Below are positions 1 to 5,412 of a stretch of 5,412 bases of DNA, piece by piece (within the stretch, counting starts at the first letter, position 1; each line of letters starts with the position of its first letter). The notes under the pieces are model-generated. The model ran no database searches. It saw only the letters and a list, made by a program, of their open reading frames with translations, and was not told where the DNA came from. The position numbers and the translations under genes are program-made. The stretch spans positions 1 through 5,412 of the forward strand of contig JAOZKP010000198.1 in NCBI GenBank assembly GCA_029935295.1, given 5' to 3'. This stretch comes from a bacterium. Its GTDB lineage: Bacteria; Desulfobacterota; Anaeroferrophillalia; Anaeroferrophillales; Tharpellaceae.

Positions 1-203
1 ACATGCACTGGAACCAGATCGTAGTTAATTGGAATCCATTTCTTTCGGGTCTGGAGAATATGCAGCAGAGCCGAAGAGTCTTTGCCGCCGGAAAGGGCCA
101 CCAGCAGGGTGTCACCGTCAGCTGTCATCTGATAATCTGCCAGAGCCCGCCCGAGACAACGCTTAACCCGTCCAAGCACCCCTTTACGCCGTTCACGCGT
201 CAT
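1..203 (-). CDS. ttcA: TtcA-like PP-loop ATPase, N-terminal part (runs off the left edge)
   Basis: This is the first 67 codons of a minus-strand gene whose remainder lies outside the window. The translation contains GRALADYQM (residues 18-26) followed by the PP-loop ATP-pyrophosphatase motif SGGKDS (38-43) inside LVALSGGKDSSALLHIL. Known family members with this arrangement, notably TtcA, adenylate C2 of cytidine 32 in tRNA and install a 2-thio group with the help of an iron-sulfur cluster. The segment before the motif resembles TtcA more than TilS, but the diagnostic downstream cysteines (PCxxC type) are not visible, so another member of the TtcA/TtuA superfamily is possible. ATG at 203 is the first start after an in-frame TAA nine bases upstream. 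The Shine-Dalgarno is poor: an AAGG lies 13 bases from the ATG. The gene follows the radical SAM gene by 58 bases on the same strand and may be cotranscribed with it. Confidence 0.8.
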   Translation of the reverse strand, partial: MTRERRKGVLGRVKRCLGRALADYQMTADGDTLLVALSGGKDSSALLHILQTRKKWIPINYDLVPVH

Positions 204-208
204 TGTCT

Positions 209-237
209 GTTATAAACCTTAGATCTACTCATGAAAA
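209..237 (-). promoter_or_regulatory. Weak candidate sigma70-type promoter just ahead of the ttcA-like gene
   Basis: Read on the minus strand, TTTTCA (4 of 6 matches to TTGACA) is followed after 17 bases by TATAAC (5 of 6 matches to TATAAT). Only five bases separate the -10 from the ATG at 203, so a transcript from here would begin at about the start codon. The spacer is AT-rich, where such matches arise by chance, and the gene could equally be read from an upstream promoter. Confidence 0.25.
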
Positions 238-261
238 ATTCAGAATGGTTAAGTAAAATTT

Positions 262-1890
262 TCAGTTCTTGGCCACGGCAACCGCTGCCAGATATTCACG
301 ATACTCTTTTTCAAGATAGTCAGAACCGGCACTATGCGTAATAAAGTCCCAGGGCAAAGACTTTTCACAAGAAAGTGCAGCAAAATCCTGACAATTTTCA
401 GCAACAATTTTTTTCATACAGCGGCCATGTTCACCAAAAGCATTCGCCAGGGAAATCAATTCAGGTGCCAAATCAACCCCGCCGCGACTCAAAAGTGACT
501 GCCAGGCGGCACTTACCGGGCTCTCCATTTCAACATTAACCCCGCCGATCCGCAAAAGTTCCTTCAACAGATACTTCTGCTTTCGTTTCAAATCTTTAAC
601 CGAAGCAAATAGGGCCCACTGCATCGGTGTCTGCGGTTTCGGCACAAAAGGATTAATACTGACGCTTAAAGCAACATTAAGCTGCTTTACATTACGATTA
701 TCAAGCATTATCTGGCGAATCTCTTTAACCAGATCAACAATTGCAACCAGATCAATTTCACGCTCACCCGGCAATCCAATCAGAAAATAGAGCTTCAAAC
801 GACCGATCCCAGCCTGAGCGATCCGGGCCGCCTGCTTTAAAATAACCTCCCGTGAAAGTCTTTTACGCAGCGCCCGGCGCAGATGTTCAGAACCGGCCTC
901 CGGAGCGATGGTAATTGATTTCACGCCACCTGCAAGCATAAGGCTCAACAGATCATCATCGATTGCATCAATGCGTATAGATGAGAAACTGAATGAGAGC
1001 CCTTCGCCAACCAGCCAGTGACAAAGTGACTTAAGTTCAGGATAGTCGCCCAGAGCCGAACCCACCAGGCCGACCCGCTCAAACCCAAATTCATAAATTC
1101 CAGCCGTTATCGCTTTTTTGACAACATCTAAAGATCGGTTGCGAAAAGGCCGATAGACAAAACCGGCGGCGCAAAAACGACAGCCCCGGGGACAACCACG
1201 ATTAACTTCAACCAGCAGAGTATCACTGAAAATCTCATCTCCGGCCGGGGCCACGAATGTCCGGGGCACAAAGCTGTCAACTGCGGCCCGTGGCAAAGAA
1301 AAATTGTTTTGGGGAAATTGGCTAGAATCAAAATCAGAAGAGATAAAACCGGGAACCTTGCGTAACTGCAGCAATAAGTCGTCACGATTCAAGTTTTGCC
1401 CGGCGAGCAAAGTTTCAGTAAAAACCGGAATCTGCGACTCCCCTTCACCCAGAAGAAAACCATCAACCAGAGGAAATAGCGGCAACGGATTGATAAAAGT
1501 CGTCACCCCGCCCACCAGAACCAGAGGGTCCTGCGCCGATCGATCTTTTGCCAACGGTTCAAGACCCGCCCGTCGCAGCAGAGTCACCAAGTTTACGTAA
1601 TCCTGTTCAAATGATACCGAAAAAAGAATCACCCGGGCTTCGACAACCGGCCGGCAACTCTCATGGGTCAACAGAGATCCAGAAAATTCTGACTTGGCAG
1701 TGCCCTCGAGATAAAAACGTTCAGCCACAACCCGGGGCTCTTGATTCAAAAGATGGTAGATTGTCTGAAAACCAAGGTTACTCATTGCCAACGCGTAACT
1801 GTTGGGATATCCAAAAGCAATCGGAAAACGCCCGCCCCAATCCTTATGGCAGGCCCCTTTTTCCAGACTTAATTTACTCTCTCTTCGCAA
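262..1890 (-). CDS. Radical SAM protein of the TIGR03960 type, function unknown
   Basis: This 542-residue protein has two recognisable parts. Residues about 21-160 form a Rossmann-like N-terminal domain related to the B12-binding-like domain of this family, including PLVLVGGVTTFINPLPLF (122-139) and GEGE (148-151). No DxHxxG cobalamin-ligand motif is visible, so cobalamin binding is not supported. Residues about 221-460 form the radical SAM domain with the CX3CX2C cluster motif at C233, C237 and C240, followed by AAGFVYRPFRNRS, then IAPEAGS (328-334), FLIGLPGE (369-376) and NPFVPKPQTPMQW (413-425). A C-terminal LPWD (512-515) marks the end seen in this family. From family knowledge, related proteins are often fused to or next to a DUF2344/TIGR03936 module; none is present here. 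The TTG start at 1890 is the first start after an in-frame TAA, has AAAAAGG seven bases upstream, and no ATG precedes the conserved region. It lies 32 bases after ysxC and 58 before the ttcA-like gene. The reaction and substrate are unknown. Confidence 0.9.
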   Translation of the reverse strand: MRRESKLSLEKGACHKDWGGRFPIAFGYPNSYALAMSNLGFQTIYHLLNQEPRVVAERFYLEGTAKSEFSGSLLTHESCRPVVEARVILFSVSFEQDYVNLVTLLRRAGLEPLAKDRSAQDPLVLVGGVTTFINPLPLFPLVDGFLLGEGESQIPVFTETLLAGQNLNRDDLLLQLRKVPGFISSDFDSSQFPQNNFSLPRAAVDSFVPRTFVAPAGDEIFSDTLLVEVNRGCPRGCRFCAAGFVYRPFRNRSLDVVKKAITAGIYEFGFERVGLVGSALGDYPELKSLCHWLVGEGLSFSFSSIRIDAIDDDLLSLMLAGGVKSITIAPEAGSEHLRRALRKRLSREVILKQAARIAQAGIGRLKLYFLIGLPGEREIDLVAIVDLVKEIRQIMLDNRNVKQLNVALSVSINPFVPKPQTPMQWALFASVKDLKRKQKYLLKELLRIGGVNVEMESPVSAAWQSLLSRGGVDLAPELISLANAFGEHGRCMKKIVAENCQDFAALSCEKSLPWDFITHSAGSDYLEKEYREYLAAVAVAKN

Positions 1891-1897
1891 ATTTGAA

Positions 1898-1904
1898 CCT
1901 TTTT
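1898..1904 (-). promoter_or_regulatory. Ribosome binding site that decides the TTG start of the radical SAM gene
   Basis: AAAAAGG on the minus strand ends seven bases before TTG at 1890, which is good spacing. An in-frame TAA lies between this gene and ysxC, and the first internal ATG (residue 36) falls inside the conserved domain, so TTG is the only reasonable start. Confidence 0.7.
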
Positions 1905-1922
1905 ATCGTTTTTACAACGCCA

Positions 1923-2528
1923 TCAATCATCAGGTTCCGACAACAGCAATGGTTCAACTCTCGCCCAGAGCTCTTCACGACCTTTTTTCAAGTGGGCTGA
2001 AACCGGCAGAAGCTCACCGACAAACTCTTCATCTTCAAGCATAGACTTCTGCCAAAGACGAATTTTTTTGGCCCGGGCCTGTGGTTTCAACTTGTCGATT
2101 TTAGTTAACACCGGGAAAAACGGCAAACCGGCATCACCCAACCAGCTCATCAATTTAACCTCTTCCGACCCCGCCTCGCGGCGCAAATCCATCAACAGCA
2201 GCAGGGCTCTGATATCTTCATGGTTCTCCAGGTAGTTATGCACCATCGGTCCCCACTGGCCTTTGGTCTGACGATCGACAGCAGCATAGCCGTAACCGGG
2301 CAGATCGACCAGATAAAAGGCATCATTAACCAAAAAGAAGTTGAGCAAGCGCGTATGTCCCGGCTTGCCGCTGGTGCGAGCCAGAGAGCGGCGCCCTAAA
2401 AGATAGTTAATTAAGGTTGATTTGCCAACATTCGAACGCCCGGCAACCGCCAGATGCGGCCGCCCGTCAAACGGCGCCTGCGAGAACTCAGCTGCACTTT
2501 TTATAAATTCTACAGTTTTAATTTTCAT
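1923..2528 (-). CDS. ysxC: YsxC/EngB (YihA) ribosome-biogenesis GTPase
   Basis: This is a full-length 201-residue member of the TrmE-Era-EngA-EngB-Septin-like GTPase family. All nucleotide-binding motifs are visible: G1/P-loop GRSNVGKS (30-37), a switch I threonine at T59 in PGHTRLLNFF, G3 DLPGYGYA (75-82), G4 TKID (142-145) and G5 SA (177-178). In well-studied bacteria YsxC binds the large ribosomal subunit and is needed for its late assembly; it is cytoplasmic and usually essential. A lysine (K55) stands where many members have threonine just before the switch I PG, which looks like natural variation because every catalytic motif is intact. The ATG at 2528 begins MKIKTVEFIKSA, a normal N-terminus for the family, although no clear Shine-Dalgarno or sigma70 promoter could be picked out upstream. 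It is the first gene of the minus-strand group that continues into the radical SAM gene. Confidence 0.97.
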   Translation of the reverse strand: MKIKTVEFIKSAAEFSQAPFDGRPHLAVAGRSNVGKSTLINYLLGRRSLARTSGKPGHTRLLNFFLVNDAFYLVDLPGYGYAAVDRQTKGQWGPMVHNYLENHEDIRALLLLMDLRREAGSEEVKLMSWLGDAGLPFFPVLTKIDKLKPQARAKKIRLWQKSMLEDEEFVGELLPVSAHLKKGREELWARVEPLLLSEPDD

Positions 2529-2599
2529 AATTTTATCTGACCCAAAAGTTTAAAAAATCATTGCCAAGTAACTCATTTTTGTGCTAGCTAATCTGCCCG

Positions 2600-2638
2600 T
2601 TTACAAAAAGTTTTATAACAAAATATCATATATCAGGA
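2600..2638 (+). promoter_or_regulatory. Candidate promoter and ribosome binding site of the plus-strand radical SAM gene
   Basis: In the divergent spacer, TTTACA (2600-2605, 5 of 6 matches to TTGACA) is followed after 18 bases by TATCAT (2624-2629, 5 of 6 matches to TATAAT). AGGA at 2635-2638 lies nine bases before the ATG at 2648 and is a good Shine-Dalgarno. The predicted transcription start at about 2636 would fall inside that site and leave a leader of only about 12 bases, so either the promoter or its use is uncertain. TATAAC at 2614-2619 is an alternative -10 but has no good -35. The rest of the spacer (2529-2647) shows no convincing operator or ysxC promoter. Confidence 0.4.
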
Positions 2639-2647
2639 TTTCACACT

Positions 2648-3517
2648 ATGCATTACGAAGGCAATATTATTCGCCCGCCAAGTGAGGCCCGGAGCATTAT
2701 TCTACAGGTTACTGTCGGCTGCTCCCACAACCGCTGCACCTTCTGCCCCACCTACAACGGAGTGCGTTTCCAAATTAAGGATGAGGCACTGCTCTCGGCC
2801 GATATCCGTTATGCAGCCCAGGCTTTTCCCACTGCCAGACGGCTCTTTATCACGGACGGAGATGCCCTGGTTATACCTTTCAAACGACTCTATCCGCTTT
2901 TTCAAGAGATCAACGAACAACTGCCGCGTTTGACCCGGATCGGCATCTACGCTTCAGCAAAATCTCTGCGCCGGCGCAGCCTGGAAGAGTTAAAAATGCT
3001 GCGTGAGCTGAAATTGGGAATTATCTACTACGGGCTGGAGAGCGGCGATGATGAAACCTTGAAAGCGATTGATAAAGGCACCACGGGGGCCGAATCAATC
3101 GAACTCTGCAAAAAAGTTAAAGAGTCGGGCATCAGACTTTCAACCACGGTCATGATCGGCATTGCCGGCCCGGAACGCTCGCTCATCCATGCCCGGCGCA
3201 CCGGCGAGGTTTTAACCGCAATCGACCCCAACTATGTCGGCGCCCTGGTAACCATGATTGCCCCCGGCACCAAACTTGATGAAGCTCAGCGACGCGGCGA
3301 ATTTTCACTTCCCGACCAGCGTGGACTTTTGCTCGAGCTCAAAGAGATGATCACCTGGACCCGTTTAAGCAAAGGCATGTTTATGGCCAATCACGCTTCA
3401 AACTACCTGCCAATAAAAATTCATTCACCGGCCCAACGTGAAGCTGCACTTACAATGATTGACGCCGCCTTAAACGGTGAAGTCCAACTCCGGGAAGAGT
3501 GGATGCGCGGTTTATAG
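2648..3517 (+). CDS. Stand-alone radical SAM protein with CX4CX2C cluster motif, function unknown
   Basis: This compact 289-residue radical SAM enzyme has no extra N- or C-terminal domain. The three cluster cysteines are C25, C30 and C33 in GCSHNRCTFC, giving CX4CX2C spacing rather than the usual CX3CX2C. Downstream are the AdoMet-binding-like TDGDAL (69-74), YYGLESG (127-133), VMIGIAG (168-174) and a NHASNYLPI segment (248-256) near the end. The opening MHYEGNIIRPPSEA and the closing EEWMRGL match a widespread, functionally unassigned family of about 290 residues that I recall from deltaproteobacteria and Firmicutes, often labelled only as a COG1032-like Fe-S oxidoreductase. That match is from memory. 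The ATG at 2648 is preceded by AGGA nine bases upstream and is the natural start. The gene is divergent from ysxC and convergent with mltD, so it is probably transcribed alone and offers no operon clue to its substrate. Confidence 0.92.
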   Translation: MHYEGNIIRPPSEARSIILQVTVGCSHNRCTFCPTYNGVRFQIKDEALLSADIRYAAQAFPTARRLFITDGDALVIPFKRLYPLFQEINEQLPRLTRIGIYASAKSLRRRSLEELKMLRELKLGIIYYGLESGDDETLKAIDKGTTGAESIELCKKVKESGIRLSTTVMIGIAGPERSLIHARRTGEVLTAIDPNYVGALVTMIAPGTKLDEAQRRGEFSLPDQRGLLLELKEMITWTRLSKGMFMANHASNYLPIKIHSPAQREAALTMIDAALNGEVQLREEWMRGL

Positions 3518-3532
3518 ACCGTTCAGAGTAAA

Positions 3533-5302
3533 TTAATATAAAACCAGACGTTGACCCGGCTGTAAAATGGTTTTAGCGTGAAGATTATTCCAGCGTTCAA
3601 GATCAGCAACACTGACCTGATAGCGGCGGGATATACGCCAGAGATTATCACCTTTACGTAAAGTTACAACCCGTTTTTTCTTCGCTGCAGATTGAGTTCC
3701 CTTTTTAGTTACGCGACTCTTCTTTTTTTCAATCCGGGTCGTTTTTCTTAGTTTTAACACCTGGCCGGGTTTGATTGCTGATGAGTGCCCCATACCGTTC
3801 CAGCGTTGAATATCGGCAACCCGCAAATTGTGACGCCGCGCAATCTTCCACAAACTGTCACCCCGCCGCACACGATAACTTCTCCGCTGCGATGAACGTT
3901 TTTTTGGGTTATAGCTCAGTTTGGCAAAACTTCCAGAACTATATATCTGCCGATCAAAAACAACGGCTCCCCGGCCCCCGACCCGGACCGGAATCAACAA
4001 ATCCCGCCCGGCTCTGATGCGGCTGCTGTGCAGACCGTTAAGATCTTTAATCTGCTGAATCCCGGTATGATAACAACGGGCAATAGTCGAGAGAGTATCG
4101 CCCTGGCGAATGCGATGTTTGCGGAAAGTTACCCTTTTTGCCGGCGGCAGATCAGCCAGAGCATTCTGGCAGCGTTCTCCGGTGCCAAGCGGCACCCTGA
4201 CTTTATAATTTTTCACTCGCGGCGGTGTACACCAGCAATTGAGTTCGGGGTTTAATTTACGAATATCTGCTGCCCGGCTACCGGAAGCCCAAGCCAGAGC
4301 ATCCAGATCGGTCGCATCCGCGACTTCAACAAGATCGTAAGTAAAAGGTGCTTCATACTCAATATCGACAAAGCCGTACTTTTCCGGCTCTTTGGCAATC
4401 ATGATTGCCGCCAGGAGCCGGGGGATATATTCCCGGGTCTCCCGTTTCAGATAACGATAATTGGCCATCTGCCAAAAGTCATCTGTCTTATGCCGGCGCA
4501 TGGCCCGCTGGATTTTACCCTCGCCGGCGTTATAAGCTGCTGCCGCCAAATACCATGAATCAAACATCTCATAAAGATCTCCGAGATAAGCCACAGCTGC
4601 ATAAGTCGCTTTCACCGGATCACGACGCTCATCGACCCAGGAATTGATTTTCAAACCATAACGGCGGCCGGTTGAACTGATAAACTGCCAGGGGCCGCAA
4701 GCCCGGGCCCGGGAATAGGCATGAGTCGTAAAACCACTCTCAATCAGAACCATGTAAGCAAGCTCTTCCGGAATATCGTTCTCCCGCAGAATTTTACGCA
4801 TCATCGGCAGATAACGATGTGAACGTGCCAGGGAACGATGCATAAACCGATTCTGCACGGTACTGTAATAAGAGATAAAATGGCTGACTTTAGCATTCAT
4901 TACCAACGGGAAATGATACCGCGCCCCGGTTTTAGCCTGAATTTCAATTTCAACATCATCCTCGGTTGGCGGCAGAACTCCGGCCGGCGATGCCCCCATC
5001 TCCTCGAGATAATCAAGCAATACCGTCAGGGTTGAATCGGTATCCGCACTCCCGGAATTAATCTCTGAAAGCCAGACATTATCCTCCATGCCTCGATTTA
5101 AATTATCCGCAGGGCAACTGCAGACAATTTGCGGCATTGCCGACTCTATCGATGGATTGACATTACTGACATCGGCCAATTGGGATTTACTGCTGCTGCA
5201 GGAAAAACTGAAAAGTAAAAGGAAGAGAAACAGGCAAAACAGAGGCAATTGCCGCTGGAAACGGTATGCTGGAAAAGGTGCTGAATTAATAATAGTAATC
5301 AT
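3533..5302 (-). CDS. mltD: MltD-like membrane-bound lytic murein transglycosylase with three LysM domains
   Basis: The 589-residue product is predicted to cleave the MurNAc-GlcNAc bond of peptidoglycan, leaving 1,6-anhydroMurNAc ends. Residues 12-34 form a basic n-region and a very hydrophobic stretch ending FSFSC, with C35 the likely lipidated cysteine. The lipobox is imperfect (serine at -3), so plain membrane anchoring or cleavage at another site is possible. Residues about 36-125 are a low-similarity linker. The lytic domain spans about 140-300, with catalytic Glu188 in LIESGF, GPWQF (203-207), AYNAGEGKI (256-264) and YLKRETREYIPRLLA (284-298). Three LysM repeats follow, joined by Lys/Arg-rich linkers. 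E. coli MltD is about 450 residues with two LysM, so this is longer. I chose ATG at 5302, with AAGG five bases upstream, over the in-frame TTG at 5338, because it gives a normal signal peptide and the TTG lacks a ribosome binding site. Confidence 0.92.
   Translation of the reverse strand: MITIINSAPFPAYRFQRQLPLFCLFLFLLLFSFSCSSSKSQLADVSNVNPSIESAMPQIVCSCPADNLNRGMEDNVWLSEINSGSADTDSTLTVLLDYLEEMGASPAGVLPPTEDDVEIEIQAKTGARYHFPLVMNAKVSHFISYYSTVQNRFMHRSLARSHRYLPMMRKILRENDIPEELAYMVLIESGFTTHAYSRARACGPWQFISSTGRRYGLKINSWVDERRDPVKATYAAVAYLGDLYEMFDSWYLAAAAYNAGEGKIQRAMRRHKTDDFWQMANYRYLKRETREYIPRLLAAIMIAKEPEKYGFVDIEYEAPFTYDLVEVADATDLDALAWASGSRAADIRKLNPELNCWCTPPRVKNYKVRVPLGTGERCQNALADLPPAKRVTFRKHRIRQGDTLSTIARCYHTGIQQIKDLNGLHSSRIRAGRDLLIPVRVGGRGAVVFDRQIYSSGSFAKLSYNPKKRSSQRRSYRVRRGDSLWKIARRHNLRVADIQRWNGMGHSSAIKPGQVLKLRKTTRIEKKKSRVTKKGTQSAAKKKRVVTLRKGDNLWRISRRYQVSVADLERWNNLHAKTILQPGQRLVLY
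3536..4117 (-). repeat. Three LysM repeats and basic linkers in the MltD C-terminus
   Basis: Three diverged copies of a roughly 43-residue LysM unit are encoded at about 3989-4117, 3749-3877 and 3536-3667 (residues 396-438, 476-518 and 546-589). Each shows the pattern RxGDxLxxIxRxxxxxxxxIxxxN and ends in a PGQxL-like or AGRxLLIP segment. Copies two and three are closer to each other (GDSLWKIARR and GDNLWRISRR) than to copy one (GDTLSTIARC), which suggests a more recent duplication. LysM units bind N-acetylglucosamine-containing glycan. The linker between copies two and three is almost entirely Lys, Arg, Thr and Ser. Confidence 0.9.
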
Positions 5303-5308
5303 CGGAGC

Positions 5309-5338
5309 CTTATAGCAAATTTCAATAAGGTCTGGCAA
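5309..5338 (-). promoter_or_regulatory. Candidate sigma70-type promoter of mltD, overlapping its ribosome binding site
   Basis: On the minus strand TTGCCA (5333-5338, 5 of 6 matches to TTGACA) is followed after 18 bases by TATAAG (5309-5314, 5 of 6 matches to TATAAT). The -10 ends only six bases before ATG at 5302, so initiation at the usual distance falls on the A of that ATG. The AAGG Shine-Dalgarno (5308-5311) overlaps the -10. The terminator just upstream makes a local promoter likely, since mltD must start within the 64 bases between them, but this particular assignment is inference. Confidence 0.4.
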
Positions 5339-5366
5339 CCATCAATTTAGCCGACTTTCAAGAGAT

Positions 5367-5409
5367 AAAAAAAGCCGGTTATCTTTAGATTCAAAGATAA
5401 CCGGCTTTT
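5367..5409 (-). terminator. Rho-independent terminator upstream of mltD, for an unseen minus-strand gene
   Basis: A perfect 17-bp inverted repeat (arms 5370-5386 and 5393-5409) with a six-base loop and a CCGG-containing stem is followed on the minus strand by seven Ts (5367-5373, four of them in the stem). This is the classic intrinsic terminator form for transcripts entering from beyond position 5412. On the plus strand the arm ends in only four Ts, all paired in the stem, followed by C, so termination in that direction would be weaker. Confidence 0.85.
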
Positions 5410-5412
5410 CAA

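Noticed and set aside
200..232. A 10-codon minus-strand open frame whose TGA overlaps the ATG of the ttcA-like gene, as in a leader peptide
   Set aside because: It has no Shine-Dalgarno, no regulatory codon run and no attenuator hairpin, so the stop-start overlap is most likely chance.
1548..2000. A 150-codon plus-strand open frame opposite the radical SAM and ysxC genes
   Set aside because: It is antisense to two well-supported genes, its translation has no recognisable motif, and no ribosome binding site or promoter supports it.
2529..2647. Riboswitch or small RNA in the divergent spacer
   Set aside because: The 119 bases are AT-rich with no extended paired structure or conserved aptamer pattern that I can recognise.
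3508..3521. Short hairpin over the stop codon of the plus-strand radical SAM gene as a terminator
   Set aside because: The perfect stem is only four base pairs (CGGT/ACCG) and no T tract follows.
5300..5338. TTG at 5338 as the start of mltD, adding 12 residues
   Set aside because: There is no ribosome binding site before it, the extra residues weaken the signal peptide, and ATG at 5302 has AAGG at five bases.
1..5412. CRISPR array, mobile element, tRNA gene or defence system
   Set aside because: There are no spaced direct repeats, transposase or integrase frames, cloverleaf-like sequence or nuclease/toxin genes; all long frames are explained by the five genes described.

Overview
This window looks like an ordinary chromosomal housekeeping segment of a Gram-negative bacterium. 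It is densely coding, of intermediate GC, and carries a lipoprotein-type MltD murein transglycosylase, a YsxC ribosome-assembly GTPase, the start of a TtcA-like tRNA thiolase and two radical SAM enzymes of unknown function. This gene mix, and the style of the two radical SAM proteins and the three-LysM MltD, fit a deltaproteobacterium in the broad sense (Desulfobacterota and relatives). That placement is inference from remembered family resemblance; there is no 16S or other marker here.

Layout from left to right. Positions 1-203 (minus) hold the first 67 codons of a TtcA-like PP-loop ATPase that runs off the left edge. Positions 262-1890 (minus) hold a 542-residue radical SAM protein of the TIGR03960 type, with a TTG start and a clear Shine-Dalgarno. 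Positions 1923-2528 (minus) hold ysxC/engB. These three read in the order ysxC, radical SAM, ttcA with gaps of 32 and 58 bases, so they may be one transcription unit. Two of the three have known roles in ribosome assembly or tRNA modification. A 119-base AT-rich divergent spacer (2529-2647) separates ysxC from a plus-strand radical SAM gene (2648-3517) with an unusual CX4CX2C cluster motif. That gene converges, with only 15 bases between stop codons, on a long minus-strand mltD-like gene (3533-5302) encoding a putative lipoprotein transglycosylase with three C-terminal LysM repeats. At the right edge a perfect 17-bp inverted repeat with a T tract on the minus strand (5367-5409) looks like the intrinsic terminator of an unseen upstream minus-strand gene and would isolate mltD from it.

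I found no mobile element, CRISPR array, rRNA or tRNA gene, phage gene or defence system. The points worth a second look are the two uncharacterised radical SAM proteins flanking ysxC, and promoter-like hexamers placed so close to the mltD and ttcA start codons that leaderless transcripts are possible. No non-coding gap exceeds 119 bases.
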